Part shown: piece by piece, positions 1 through 8,632 of the stretch
How the letters are laid out: the number at the start of each line of letters is the position of its first letter
How positions within the stretch are numbered: the first letter of the stretch is position 1
Program-made: the position numbers and the translations under genes
Assembly: GCF_013201665.1 (NCBI RefSeq)
Contig: NZ_CP053840.1
Span: 1,860,001 to 1,924,000 of the forward strand
Direction of reading: 5' to 3'
Length of the DNA stretch: 64,000 nucleotides
Source of the DNA: Arcobacter venerupis
Lineage (GTDB): Bacteria > Campylobacterota > Campylobacteria > Campylobacterales > Arcobacteraceae
The notes under the pieces: generated by a model
Databases searched by the model: none
What the model saw: the letters and a program-made list of their open reading frames with translations, nothing else
What the model was told of the DNA's origin: nothing

Positions 1-629
1 TCACCAATATAAACTTCAAACCAAGCATGTAAATCCATAGGTTCTAATTCATATAAATAACCAACAACTATACGAGAGGGAATACTTATACTTCTACATA
101 AAGCAATTGCTAAATGAGCTAAATCTCTACATACTCCATATTTTCTATTATTTACTTCAATTGCTGTTACTTGAGTGTCACTGCTGTTATTTTCAAAACT
201 AATATTATTTCGTATCCAATTGGTTATTGCCAATACTTGTTCATATCCCAAAGGTAAACCTTGCGTAATTTGTGTTGCCATTTGATTAAAGCAATCAGAT
301 TCACAATAACGACTAGGAAGTAAATATAAAAGAACATCGTGGGGTAAATTATGAATGTCAACAAATTCTTTTCCAAAAGAATTAATTGAATTATCTTTTA
401 TTATAACTTTTGTGCTACATTCTATTTTGAATTTTCCAGGAGGTGCTACTAATCTTTGATAGAAATTACCATAAATATCTTGAAATTGATTAACTTCAAC
501 ATTTGGTTTTATTTGAAACTCTTCTAGTGATATAAACTGATTTAAGTTATTTTGCGGTCTTAACATAAATAAAAATGGAGTAAATTCAGAAATGTCGAAT
601 TTGAAAATGCAACTTGTGTACAACCACAT
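1..629 (-). CDS. Transglutaminase-like cysteine protease-fold protein (3' end outside window)
   Basis: Reading the minus strand from an ATG at 629 gives an open frame of about 209 codons that runs off the left edge, so the C-terminus is missing. An AAAGGA SD lies 7 nt before this ATG. The protein opens MWLYTSCIFKF and later contains YGVCRDLAHLA, the catalytic-cysteine motif of transglutaminase-like (PF01841-type) proteins, followed by DLHAWFEVY, which carries the expected histidine. Proteins of this type are cysteine peptidases or amide-bond enzymes. The N-terminal half resembles the beta-rich domain that precedes the core in bacterial transglutaminase-like proteins. The substrate is unknown. 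The downstream neighbour on this strand is outside the window. Confidence 0.85.
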   Translation of the reverse strand, partial: MWLYTSCIFKFDISEFTPFLFMLRPQNNLNQFISLEEFQIKPNVEVNQFQDIYGNFYQRLVAPPGKFKIECSTKVIIKDNSINSFGKEFVDIHNLPHDVLLYLLPSRYCESDCFNQMATQITQGLPLGYEQVLAITNWIRNNISFENNSSDTQVTAIEVNNRKYGVCRDLAHLAIALCRSISIPSRIVVGYLYELEPMDLHAWFEVYIG

Positions 630-713
630 GAATTAATCCTTTAAGATAATATTCATACATTGTACACTAATTAAAAACATTTAAGTAAAAAGAACCTTAT
701 AAAAAGTAAGTAA

Positions 714-1175
714 TTATAAATCAATAACCATTGCGATTTCATCACAAATAGGAAAATGTTTGCATCTAATACAATCTGCCCAGATTTTGTGTTCAGGAAT
801 TTCTTCTTTTGAAATTACTCTAAAGCCACAACTTTCAAAAAATCCTTGTTCATAAGTTAAAGATAAAAGTTGTTGTATTCCATACTCTTTTGCTTCTTTT
901 ATACAGGCATCTACAAGTTGTCGACCTAATTTCAGACCTCTAAACTCTTTTGCCACAACTAAACTTCGTACTTCTGCTAGTCTTGGAGAGTGAATATGAG
1001 TAGCTGTAAATCCAGCCATTTTTCCATCTACTTCAACAACAGTATATGAACGAATCGTAGTTGCCATTTCATCTTCTGTTCTTAAAAGAATTTTTCCACT
1101 TGCTACTTCTTCTCTAACAATATCCTGCATTTTTGTAATATCAGCCACGGTTGGCTTATAGAATCTAATGTCCAA
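714..1175 (-). CDS. GNAT-family N-acetyltransferase, possibly a short N-acetylglutamate synthase
   Basis: 153 residues, a single GNAT domain. The acetyl-CoA-binding segment is visible as VRSLVVAKEFRGLKLGRQL around residues 70-90, and YEQGFFESCGF is the typical beta-6/alpha-4 region. The C-terminal third has a Cys-x2-Cys-x5-Cys cluster (CIRCKHFPIC) common in epsilonproteobacterial relatives. Some short GNATs of this type are thought to supply the first step of arginine synthesis in Campylobacter, and argC lies elsewhere in the window, but the role is inferred. The start is TTG at 1175, with an AGGA SD 7 nt upstream and an 11-bp overlap with the end of engB, so the two are probably translationally coupled. 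Confidence 0.85.
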   Translation of the reverse strand: MDIRFYKPTVADITKMQDIVREEVASGKILLRTEDEMATTIRSYTVVEVDGKMAGFTATHIHSPRLAEVRSLVVAKEFRGLKLGRQLVDACIKEAKEYGIQQLLSLTYEQGFFESCGFRVISKEEIPEHKIWADCIRCKHFPICDEIAMVIDL

Positions 1176-1767
1176 ATAAGTATCCTGTAATTTTATTTTG
1201 TAAATCTATCATACCCTTTTTTTTCAAATTTGATATAAAAATTCCTTCAGGGTACTCTCTTTTTAATTTTGCTAAATCATTCATTTTTAATTTATCTATT
1301 TTTGTAAAGGCTTGAATGATAATTTGATCACCCCTTTTTATAGTTCTTAAAAATTCATCCACATTTTTATCAATATCAAGTAAAGGATGTCTTGAATCAA
1401 TCAAATGTACAAATATTTGTAAACATTGTCTTTGTTCTAAATAAGCCGTTAGATTTCTATTCCATTCAGCTTTAATACTTTTAGAAACTTTTGCATAACC
1501 AAATCCTGGTAAATCCACAAATCTTGCATATAAATATGGTAACTCTTCATTATCTGTTTTGAAATTAATTTCAAAATAGTTTATAAGTTGTGTTTTACCT
1601 GGTGTTGAAGAAGATTTTGCTAAACCTTTTCTATTTGTCAAAGTATTAAGCAATGATGACTTTCCAACATTCGATCTTCCTAAAAATGCAACTTCAGCTC
1701 TATCTGGACTTGGAGAATCCATAATTCCTTGTGCAGATTGTAAAAATTTAGCTTCAGTTATTCTCAT
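1165..1767 (-). CDS. engB: Ribosome biogenesis GTPase EngB (YsxC/YihA)
   Basis: 200 residues, the usual length for this small essential GTPase, which acts in late large-subunit ribosome assembly. G1 is GRSNVGKS at residues 30-37, G3 is DLPGFG at 85-90, G4 is TKID at 155-158, and the switch-I region contains STPGKTQLINYF, which is diagnostic of EngB. The ATG at 1767 shares one base with the stop codon of lptA (TAATG), and the 3' end overlaps the acetyltransferase start, so it sits inside a compact operon running lptC-lptA-engB-GNAT. Confidence 0.97.
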   Translation of the reverse strand: MRITEAKFLQSAQGIMDSPSPDRAEVAFLGRSNVGKSSLLNTLTNRKGLAKSSSTPGKTQLINYFEINFKTDNEELPYLYARFVDLPGFGYAKVSKSIKAEWNRNLTAYLEQRQCLQIFVHLIDSRHPLLDIDKNVDEFLRTIKRGDQIIIQAFTKIDKLKMNDLAKLKREYPEGIFISNLKKKGMIDLQNKITGYLFGH

Positions 1768-2258
1768 TATTGTTTTCCTTTATCTTGTCCACGTTCAACA
1801 TTTATCATAAATTTAACTGGTTTATTTTCACTACCTTTAACTCTTGCTTCACCGGTTAATTGATTTACATAAATGGTATCACCATAAACTTTTCTATCAT
1901 CATTTTTTTCTTGTAAAAAACCATTACCTAAAATTGTATATTCCTCTTTTTGAGGAGAATATATTATTTTATCTCCATTTCCTATATAGTGTTTATCCGC
2001 TGTTATTATTTCAAAATCCGCATTACCTGTTGCAACATATTTTAAAGGAATTTTTGTATTATCTTTAGTTGTAGCGAAATAGACATCTACTTTATTAGCA
2101 TTTAATTTATCTGCACCCATTCTTATTTTCACATTTCCAGTAAAAATAGAGATTCCGTTTTTGTCATCGGCTTGAAAATCTTGTGCATCTATCATCAAAG
2201 TTTCACTTTGAGCTAATAAAAGTGTAGAACAAAGTAAAGAACCTATTAAATATTTCAT
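1767..2258 (-). CDS. lptA: LPS transport periplasmic protein LptA (OstA-like)
   Basis: 163 residues with an N-terminal signal peptide (MKYLIGSLLCSTLLLAQS). The beta-jellyroll OstA repeats are visible in MIDAQDFQADDKNG, FTGNVKIRMGADKLNANKVDV and TGNADFEI. LptA forms the periplasmic bridge that carries lipopolysaccharide from the inner membrane to the LptD/E translocon. It follows lptC by 12 bp, with an AAAGGA SD before the ATG. Position directly after lptC and kdsC supports the assignment. Sequence conservation in this family is low, so motif evidence is modest but context is strong. Confidence 0.9.
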   Translation of the reverse strand: MKYLIGSLLCSTLLLAQSETLMIDAQDFQADDKNGISIFTGNVKIRMGADKLNANKVDVYFATTKDNTKIPLKYVATGNADFEIITADKHYIGNGDKIIYSPQKEEYTILGNGFLQEKNDDRKVYGDTIYVNQLTGEARVKGSENKPVKFMINVERGQDKGKQ

Positions 2259-2270
2259 TTTTTTCCTTTT

Positions 2271-2801
2271 TTAATTTTTAGTAACATCAATTTCGAAATG
2301 CGTATTTTTTGCTTTTATAAAACTATTATTTATATCTAAATAGACTGTATCGCCTTTTACAAAATGATTATTATAAATAGCATCAAATGGTTTTGTATTA
2401 TTAGCTATTTTTTTTGTATCATCATAAAAAAGTTCATTTGTATTTAATTTGATAAAATTATCTCTTGTGTATTTCACATTATCTGTTAAAATATAACTAT
2501 TACCTTTTTTTACTATCAAATTTGCTTTTAATTTCTCATTTTTAAAATCTTTTGTTTCATCTTGATTTTTCAAAGTAATATCAGCATTATACATTTCATC
2601 TCTATTTTCGTATTTTATTGCATGTGTTGCAATTACAATTCTATTTAAGCTATTTTCATTTAATGTATACATTTTAGGTGATTCAAAAATAACTTGTGGA
2701 ATATCTTTATCAAATATACTTTTTTTTGCATTTTCAACAGGAATAAAGTAACTACCTAAAGATATAACTAAAAGTATTAAAATAAAAAGCTTTATACCCA
2801 T
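2271..2801 (-). CDS. lptC: LPS export ABC transporter periplasmic protein LptC
   Basis: 176 residues with one N-terminal membrane anchor (about residues 4-20, IKLFILILLVISLGSYF) and a periplasmic beta-jellyroll. LptC docks on the LptB2FG transporter and hands LPS to LptA. Motifs are weak, but the segment ENRDEMYNADITLKNQ and the later AKNTHFEID fit the LptC/YrbK pattern. Its ATG at 2801 overlaps the end of kdsC by 10 bp and lptA follows at once, the conserved kdsC-lptC-lptA order. Confidence 0.88.
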   Translation of the reverse strand: MGIKLFILILLVISLGSYFIPVENAKKSIFDKDIPQVIFESPKMYTLNENSLNRIVIATHAIKYENRDEMYNADITLKNQDETKDFKNEKLKANLIVKKGNSYILTDNVKYTRDNFIKLNTNELFYDDTKKIANNTKPFDAIYNNHFVKGDTVYLDINNSFIKAKNTHFEIDVTKN

Positions 2802-3289
2802 GCGTTTAAGAACTCCTCTTCAAGTCCATCTTCTTTAAAGATATATTCTAACATTTCTCTAACAGCTCCATCTCCACCTCTATTTTGACAAACTACATTT
2901 ACAAAATCTTTTAAATAATGTGTTCCATTTGCAGGAGTAAAAGAAAGACCAACTTTTTTTAACATATTATAATCATTTAAATCATCACCAATGGCTGCTA
3001 CTTGACTCCATGAAAGATTTTCTTCTTTTAATATTTGCTCCAAAACTTCTTGTTTATTTTTAATTCCCTGATGAAGATGTGTAATGTTTAACTCTTTTGC
3101 TCTTTTTTCAACAATAAAAGAACTTCGTCCAGTTATTATTGCTGCTTTTTTACCAAATTTTTTTGTCCAAACAGCAATTGCTAAACCATCAGCAACATCA
3201 AAAGATTTTGTCTCTTCACCACTATTTGAATAAGTAATTTTTCCATCTGTTAAAGTACCATCTACATCTAAAACAATTAGTTCAATCAT
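2792..3289 (-). CDS. kdsC: 3-deoxy-D-manno-octulosonate 8-phosphate phosphatase (KdsC, HAD family)
   Basis: 165 residues, the normal size for KdsC, a C0-type HAD phosphatase that turns Kdo-8-phosphate into Kdo for the LPS inner core. The nucleophile motif is DVDGTLTDG (residues 8-16), motif II is ITGR with the following SSFIVEKRAKEL, and motif IV is IGDDLNDYNML. The ATG at 3289 overlaps the hisB stop (ATGA). Linkage to lptC and lptA ties it to LPS synthesis rather than to another HAD role. Confidence 0.95.
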   Translation of the reverse strand: MIELIVLDVDGTLTDGKITYSNSGEETKSFDVADGLAIAVWTKKFGKKAAIITGRSSFIVEKRAKELNITHLHQGIKNKQEVLEQILKEENLSWSQVAAIGDDLNDYNMLKKVGLSFTPANGTHYLKDFVNVVCQNRGGDGAVREMLEYIFKEDGLEEEFLNAWV

Positions 3290-3858
3290 AAAACACCTTT
3301 TGTACTTGGAATTCCTAATCTATCATTTTTCACTAATGCTCGTCTTAGTGCCACAGCAAATGCTTTGAAAGAAGCTTCTAAAATATGATGTTTATTTCTT
3401 CCTCTATCTTGTATAATATGTACAGTCAATCCAGCATTTCCAGTAACTGCATGAAAAAACTCTTCAACTAACTCAACATCAAAATCTCCAACTTTTCCAC
3501 TTAGATTTACTTCATAAACCAAATACGGTCGATTTGACAAATCTAAAGCACATGTTGTTGCGGCTTCATCCATAACAACTGTTGCATTTCCATATCGCTC
3601 AACTGCTTGGATTGGGAAAATTGCTTTTTTTAAAGCTTGTCCTAGAACTATTCCACAATCTTCAACAGTGTGATGAGCATCAATATGTAAATCTCCATCA
3701 CAAGTTAAATCTATATCAATTCCACTATGCTTTGACAAAGCTTCTAACATATGGTCAAAAAATCCAACACCTGTTTTTATGTTTGATTTTCCAGAACCAT
3801 TTATATCAATTTTACAGTTAATATCTGTTTCTTTTGTTTTTCTATTTATTTCTACCAT
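3286..3858 (-). CDS. hisB: Imidazoleglycerol-phosphate dehydratase
   Basis: 190 residues, the monofunctional form with no fused HisB-N phosphatase. It catalyses the sixth step of histidine synthesis. The metal-binding histidine clusters are visible: FFDHMLEALSKHSG, DAHHTVEDCGI and the C-terminal RNKHHILEASFKA, with FFHAVTGNAGLT between them. The ATG has a GGAAAAGAAG SD. It is followed without a gap by kdsC (4-bp overlap), a mixed histidine/LPS operon. No other his biosynthesis gene is present in the window. Confidence 0.97.
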   Translation of the reverse strand: MVEINRKTKETDINCKIDINGSGKSNIKTGVGFFDHMLEALSKHSGIDIDLTCDGDLHIDAHHTVEDCGIVLGQALKKAIFPIQAVERYGNATVVMDEAATTCALDLSNRPYLVYEVNLSGKVGDFDVELVEEFFHAVTGNAGLTVHIIQDRGRNKHHILEASFKAFAVALRRALVKNDRLGIPSTKGVL

Positions 3859-3867
3859 CTTCTTTTC

Positions 3868-4857
3868 CTAATTATTAATTATTAGAACATTACCTAAACC
3901 ATTTGAATCTTTAAATCTTTTTGCAGCATCAGCATTATTAAAGCCACCAATTAGAACTTTATATAAAACTTTCCCATTTGAAAAAACTTTTTTTACATCA
4001 ACTTTATTATTAACAAATTTTCTTTGATATTCATTTTTTGTTTTTTCAGCACCATTTTCTAAACCAAAAGCACCAATTTGAATACTATATTTACCAGCTG
4101 ATAAAACTTTGTTATTACTATTTACATTTGAAGTAGGTTTTACAACATTTTTATTAACATTTGTATTTGTAATAGATTTACCAACTTTATTATTTACAAC
4201 TGTAGAAACAGGTACAACAGGGGCTTTTGTTGATACTATTGAGTCTTCTTTAATTGCTAAAGGTTCAAGTGCAGCTACCTCTTGTTTTTTACCTATAAGA
4301 GTTGGATCATTTTTTGGTAATTGTGCATATGGTGCATCTTTATTCTCAATTTCGCCATTATATCCTAAAACAGTAATTTTTACTTTTGCTGTTCCTTTTC
4401 TTACCATATCAATTTCGTTTGCTGCTTTATTTGATAAGTCGATAATTCTACCTCTAACAAAAGGACCTCTATCATTAATTCTTACAATAATTGATTTTCC
4501 ATTTTCTAAATTGTCAACTCTTACAACAGTATTCATTGGCAAAGTTTTATGTGCAGCTGTCATATCATACATATCATAAATTTCACCATTTGAAGTCTTT
4601 TTTGAATGGAAATCTGGACCATACCAAGAAGCAGTTCCCTCAAAATCATCTCCAATATTTGCAATAAATGGATAATATTTTATACCAAAAACACTATATG
4701 GTCGCATTGTATACTTATGCATTTCTAGTGAGTTGTTTATTTTTGAATTTTTAGTATCTTTATAAAATTTATTATAATCAACACTAGAAGATTTTTGTGA
4801 ACAACCAGTAAAAAGGAATACACTTAATAATAAACCTAAAAATAAAATACTCTTCAA
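3868..4857 (-). CDS. rlpA: Septal-ring lytic transglycosylase RlpA-like lipoprotein with SPOR domain
   Basis: 329 residues from a TTG at 4857. It starts MKSILFLGLLLSVFLFTGC, a clean lipoprotein signal with the lipobox cysteine in FTGC, and an AGG SD sits 6 nt upstream. An alternative TTG at 4878, inside mltD, has a GGAG SD and would add seven residues. The double-psi beta-barrel is recognisable in GTASWYGPDFHSKKTSNGE through VRINDRGPFVRGRIIDLS. A Ser/Asn/Val-rich linker follows, then a C-terminal SPOR domain (YSIQIGAFG ... VLIGGFNNADAAKRF) that binds denuded septal peptidoglycan. It follows mltD directly, so two wall-cleaving enzymes are made together. Confidence 0.93.
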   Translation of the reverse strand: MKSILFLGLLLSVFLFTGCSQKSSSVDYNKFYKDTKNSKINNSLEMHKYTMRPYSVFGIKYYPFIANIGDDFEGTASWYGPDFHSKKTSNGEIYDMYDMTAAHKTLPMNTVVRVDNLENGKSIIVRINDRGPFVRGRIIDLSNKAANEIDMVRKGTAKVKITVLGYNGEIENKDAPYAQLPKNDPTLIGKKQEVAALEPLAIKEDSIVSTKAPVVPVSTVVNNKVGKSITNTNVNKNVVKPTSNVNSNNKVLSAGKYSIQIGAFGLENGAEKTKNEYQRKFVNNKVDVKKVFSNGKVLYKVLIGGFNNADAAKRFKDSNGLGNVLIINN

Positions 4858-4861
4858 ACTA

Positions 4862-6106
4862 TTACCTATTAATTTCAATCTTCTCTCCTACTTTTATTAA
4901 ATTAGTTTTTTTCTTATTATCATCTTTTAATTTTTTTAAACTAACTTTATATTTTTTGGCAATAGATTCTAAAGAATCACCTTTTTTTACGTTATAAATA
5001 ATTGCTTTTACATTATTATTTTTTTTAGGGTCTATAACTTTAGTATCTTTTTTTGTACCTTTTTTTATTTCTTGAATATTTTCTTTAGTAGGTCTTATAG
5101 TAACTATTTTTTGATTATAAATATCTAATTTACTTTCAGGAATATATATATTATAAAGTTTTGAATCAATAGGAAGTACTTCTTTTTTAACATGCTTATT
5201 TATATTTTTAAATTCATTGTAATTCATATTAATTGCAGCTGCAACAGATTTTAATTGTAAACCTTTGTGAACTTTTACCTTTGCTAATTTATATTTACTT
5301 TTATTATCTATACTTTTAAATAAATCCCTATTGGCAATCATTGAAAATACTATCAACTTTTTCATGTAAAGAAGACTAGATTCAGGTAAGTATTTATTCT
5401 TTTGATTATTATCTACCAAATAGTCAAAACTATAAAATGATTTATAATTATTATAAATATCATATAAATTATTAAAACCTTTTTTATTTATTTTATAATC
5501 ATCAAATATTTTTTGATTATTTTTAATCTCTTGATTATTTCTAAAGTTAGGATTTAGTTCTAAATATCTATCAAGAGAAGCTCGTGCAACTCCTTCTATT
5601 ACATTTCCTTCGCCACAATTGTAAGCTAAAATTGCTAAATACCATTTATTCAATTTTTTATAATACTTCTTTAAATAAGAACTCGCAGCATCAGTAGATT
5701 TAATTAAATCAAGTCTTTCATCAATAAATTCATCATTTCTTAATTTTAAGTTTTTTGCAGTTAAAGGCATAATTTGCCATAATCCAGCAGGACTATTTTT
5801 TCCTCTTTCTTGATTAGTAAAACTTGATTCTAACATTGGAATAAAAAATACTGTATCTGGAAGATTTTCACTTTCGATTTCACTTTTTACTATTTGCGCA
5901 TTTAAAGTGAATTTTCTTAGAATATTATTGTAATAAGTTATATTTTGACTTGATGAATATTCGTCATATGTATCTTGTAAAGATTTATTAGATAAAAATG
6001 AAGATTCAATATTTAAATCTTTTAAAATTTTTAAATCTATTTCATTTGAAATATTTGCAAAAAGTGTATTTGTTAAAATAAGTATTGTTAAAAAAAATTT
6101 ATTCAA
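4862..6106 (-). CDS. mltD: Membrane-bound lytic murein transglycosylase D (MltD-like) with LysM
   Basis: 414 residues starting at TTG 6106 behind an AGAGGA SD, with a signal peptide of about 17 residues (MNKFFLTILILTNTLFA). The SLT domain carries the catalytic glutamate in IPMLESSFTNQERG, then SPAGLWQIMP and the downstream AYNCGEGNV motif. A single LysM repeat occupies roughly residues 370-412 (YNVKKGDSLESIAKKYKVS), preceded by a Lys-rich linker. E. coli MltD has two LysM repeats, so this is a shorter relative. The enzyme cleaves glycan strands to 1,6-anhydro-muropeptides at the envelope. Confidence 0.92.
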   Translation of the reverse strand: MNKFFLTILILTNTLFANISNEIDLKILKDLNIESSFLSNKSLQDTYDEYSSSQNITYYNNILRKFTLNAQIVKSEIESENLPDTVFFIPMLESSFTNQERGKNSPAGLWQIMPLTAKNLKLRNDEFIDERLDLIKSTDAASSYLKKYYKKLNKWYLAILAYNCGEGNVIEGVARASLDRYLELNPNFRNNQEIKNNQKIFDDYKINKKGFNNLYDIYNNYKSFYSFDYLVDNNQKNKYLPESSLLYMKKLIVFSMIANRDLFKSIDNKSKYKLAKVKVHKGLQLKSVAAAINMNYNEFKNINKHVKKEVLPIDSKLYNIYIPESKLDIYNQKIVTIRPTKENIQEIKKGTKKDTKVIDPKKNNNVKAIIYNVKKGDSLESIAKKYKVSLKKLKDDNKKKTNLIKVGEKIEINR

Positions 6107-6141
6107 AAAGTCCTCTTCTTTTGATATAGCTTATATTATAT

Positions 6142-6930
6142 CTAAGAAAGACTAGAAAACTCTTTAAATAATTTTTTTGCATTATTAGTAGTTAATTTTT
6201 GAATTTCATCATCACTTAAGTTAAGTAATTCTGACATTTTACTAGAAACAAAAACCGTATAATAAGGCTCATTTCTTTCACCTCTATGAGGATGAGGAGT
6301 AAGATAAGGAGCATCAGTTTCTATTAATAATCTTTCTTTTGGTATTTTTGGAAGTATATCAACTAATTTTTTTGCATTTTTAAAAGTTAAAACTCCACCT
6401 ATTCCAAAATAGAAATTGTGTTCAGATAATGGAAGTAAATGTTCACTTGCATTAAAACAGTGTAAAACTCCACCTACTTCTTTAGCATTATAATCAATCA
6501 AAATTTGTCTTGAATCATTTGAAGCTTCTCGAATATGCACAATCAAAGGTTTTTTTACTTTTTTTGCAAAGTTTATTTGAGCTATAAAAACCTCTTTTTG
6601 TTTTTTTATATTCTCTTCTTTTTCAATTTCATCTTCAGGAAGTCTAAAATAATCTAAACCACATTCACCAATGGCAATACATTTTGGATGACTAACATAT
6701 TTTTCCATAGTTGCTTCATCAAATTTATCTATATCATAAGGATGAATTCCAACTGCAAAATATACTTCATCATATTTTTCTGCCAAAGCAATAGCTTGTG
6801 GCAAATCATCAAAATCAGCTCCAGGGATTAAAAATCCCTTTACATTATGATTTAAAGCATTTTGAATTACGTTATCAATATCTTCGTAATATTGTTTGTT
6901 GTCTAAGTGACAATGAGTATCAATAATTAT
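6142..6930 (-). CDS. tatD: TatD-family DNase/metal-dependent hydrolase, probable non-canonical start codon
   Basis: Conserved coding sequence begins upstream of every ATG, GTG or TTG in frame: the metal ligand motif IIDTHCHLD starts at 6927 and continues DNKQYYEDIDNVIQNALN, then VKGFLIPGADFDDLPQA. The frame is blocked by TAA 13 to 15 nt before the ATA at 6930. The only candidates are ATA 6930, ATT 6927/6924, ATC 6933 or GTT 6939. An AAAAGG SD at 6939-6944 lies 8 nt from ATA, which overlaps the stop of the preceding gene (ATAA). From ATA the protein is 262 residues, the family norm. The first in-frame TTG (6804) would delete about 42 residues including the metal ligands. Other ligands are GECGLDY, PLIVHIREA and LLIETDAPYL. 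Confidence 0.9.
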   Translation of the reverse strand: MIIDTHCHLDNKQYYEDIDNVIQNALNHNVKGFLIPGADFDDLPQAIALAEKYDEVYFAVGIHPYDIDKFDEATMEKYVSHPKCIAIGECGLDYFRLPEDEIEKEENIKKQKEVFIAQINFAKKVKKPLIVHIREASNDSRQILIDYNAKEVGGVLHCFNASEHLLPLSEHNFYFGIGGVLTFKNAKKLVDILPKIPKERLLIETDAPYLTPHPHRGERNEPYYTVFVSSKMSELLNLSDDEIQKLTTNNAKKLFKEFSSLS

Positions 6931-7235
6931 GATAATAACCTTTTATTTACTAAATTTATAATATTGTTTATTTGAGAAATATCAGCATGTTTTATCCAAG
7001 CATCAATCCCAAAATTTTTAAAAGCTTCATAATCACTATCATCATCAATAATAGCAATAGAAACAAACTTATCTTTACAAACTTTCCCTTTATTCTCTTC
7101 AAATTCAAAAATTGAATCAATATCAATAATTACAATGTCAGCATCATTAGCTTCTCCTGTTGTATGAAAATATTCAACGTTAAATTCAGGATTAAATAAA
7201 GACTCATCTATTTGACAAAATGTTACAATATTCAT
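6927..7235 (-). CDS. Small protein resembling a degenerate response-regulator receiver domain
   Basis: 102 residues from an ATG at 7235 with a GGAG SD. I do not recognise a family with certainty. The pattern of hydrophobic strands (NIVTFC, ADIVIIDID, SIAIIDDD) alternating with helices, and the ending DAWIKHADISQINNIINLVNKRLL, resembles a CheY-like fold: IVIIDIDS could be the beta-3 aspartate region and the Lys in WIKHAD the beta-5 lysine. The first acidic cluster after beta-1 is absent, so phosphorylation is doubtful. Its stop overlaps the inferred tatD start, so it probably sets tatD translation. No kinase is adjacent. Confidence 0.7.
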   Translation of the reverse strand: MNIVTFCQIDESLFNPEFNVEYFHTTGEANDADIVIIDIDSIFEFEENKGKVCKDKFVSIAIIDDDSDYEAFKNFGIDAWIKHADISQINNIINLVNKRLLS

Positions 7236-7297
7236 AATAATACTCCATGTTTTTTAATAAAAATTATTCTAGCTAAAAGATTATTAATTTATATAAC

Positions 7298-8626
7298 TTA
7301 TAAAATATATCTTGCTGTGTCGATGTTGTCAACAATATCATCTAATTTACTAGCAACTAATTCTTTTGTTACTATAACTTTTTCACCTTTTCTCTCATCT
7401 GCATCAAAAGATATATCTTCAATAACCTTTTCAATAACAGTATGAAGTCTTCTTGCACCAATATCTTCCGTTTTTTCATTTGCAGTAACTGAATATTTTG
7501 CAAATGCTCTTATTGCTTCATCATCAAACTCTAATTCTACTTCTTCTACAGCTAAAAGTGCTTTATACTGTTGTAAAAGTGAGTTTTTAGTATTTGTTAA
7601 TATTTTATATAAAGCTTCTTCATCAAGAGATTCTAATTCAACTCTTAAAGGAAATCTTCCTTGAAGTTCAGGTATTAAATCACTTGGTTTTGAAACATGG
7701 AATGCACCAGCTGCAATAAATAAGATGTGGTCAGTTTTTAACTGTCCAAATTTTGTTTGAACACTACTTCCTTCTACTATGGGAAGTAAATCTCTTTGAA
7801 CACCTTCTTTTGATGGATCTTGTCCTTGAGCTTTTTTTCCTGAAGCAATTTTATCAATTTCATCTAAAAATATAATTCCACCATTTTCGCATCTTTTAAG
7901 TGCTTCAATTTTTATTGCTTCTTGATCTAATAATCCTTCACTACAAATACCTCTTAACAAGATTTTTGCATCGTAAATTGTTACTTCTTTTTTAATAGTT
8001 TCTTTATTTAATCCACCTAACATTTTATTTAGGCTTTCTTGCATTGAACTCATATCAAAAGGCATTGAAGAATCTAAAATTTCAATATGAGCTTTTTTGG
8101 GAACTTCAATTTCAATTTTTTTATCATCTAAAGTACCATCAAGAAGTTTTTTCTCCATAGTATTAAAAGTTTTAATAAAAGACTCTTTTGCACTTTCACT
8201 AGCAGTTTCAGGAAGTGGTGGTACTAATTTTTCAATTATTTTTTTATTTACTTCTTCATCAATTTTATCTTTGATTTTTTCTTCAAACTCACGAGTTACT
8301 AAATTTATACCCTCATAAACTAAATCTCTAATCATAGACTCAACATCTCGACCTACAAATCCAACTTCTGTATATTTACTAGCTTCAACTTTTACAAAAG
8401 GCAATCCCATCATTTTTGCAAGTCTTCTTGCAATTTCTGTTTTACCAACTCCAGTATTTCCAATCATCAAGATATTTTTAGGCATTATTTCTTCTTGGAA
8501 AGCTGGATCTACTTTCATTCTTCTGTATCTATTTCTAAGAGCTAAGGCAATAGTTTTTTTTGCATTATTTTGCCCGATAATATAATCATCTAAGTATGCA
8601 ACTATTTGTTTTGGTGTCATATCCAT
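7298..8626 (-). CDS. hslU: ATP-dependent protease ATPase subunit HslU
   Basis: 442 residues, the normal length of HslU, the AAA+ unfoldase that feeds substrates to HslV. Walker A is GNTGVGKT, the pore-loop region is KYTEVGFVGRDVESM, Walker B is IIFLDEIDKIA, and sensor 2/C-domain shows DIGARRLHTVIEKV. The very C-terminus, DTARYIL, is the tail that inserts into HslV. The intermediate domain is between roughly residues 110 and 220. The start at 8626 follows the hslV stop by 6 bp; a second ATG two codons later is also possible. Order is rplI-hslV-hslU. Confidence 0.98.
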   Translation of the reverse strand: MDMTPKQIVAYLDDYIIGQNNAKKTIALALRNRYRRMKVDPAFQEEIMPKNILMIGNTGVGKTEIARRLAKMMGLPFVKVEASKYTEVGFVGRDVESMIRDLVYEGINLVTREFEEKIKDKIDEEVNKKIIEKLVPPLPETASESAKESFIKTFNTMEKKLLDGTLDDKKIEIEVPKKAHIEILDSSMPFDMSSMQESLNKMLGGLNKETIKKEVTIYDAKILLRGICSEGLLDQEAIKIEALKRCENGGIIFLDEIDKIASGKKAQGQDPSKEGVQRDLLPIVEGSSVQTKFGQLKTDHILFIAAGAFHVSKPSDLIPELQGRFPLRVELESLDEEALYKILTNTKNSLLQQYKALLAVEEVELEFDDEAIRAFAKYSVTANEKTEDIGARRLHTVIEKVIEDISFDADERKGEKVIVTKELVASKLDDIVDNIDTARYIL

Positions 8627-8632
8627 AGTGGG

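Noticed and set aside
6142-6804. A 220-residue TatD starting at TTG 6804
   Set aside because: It would lack the first metal-binding motif (HxH) that is encoded just upstream in the same frame.
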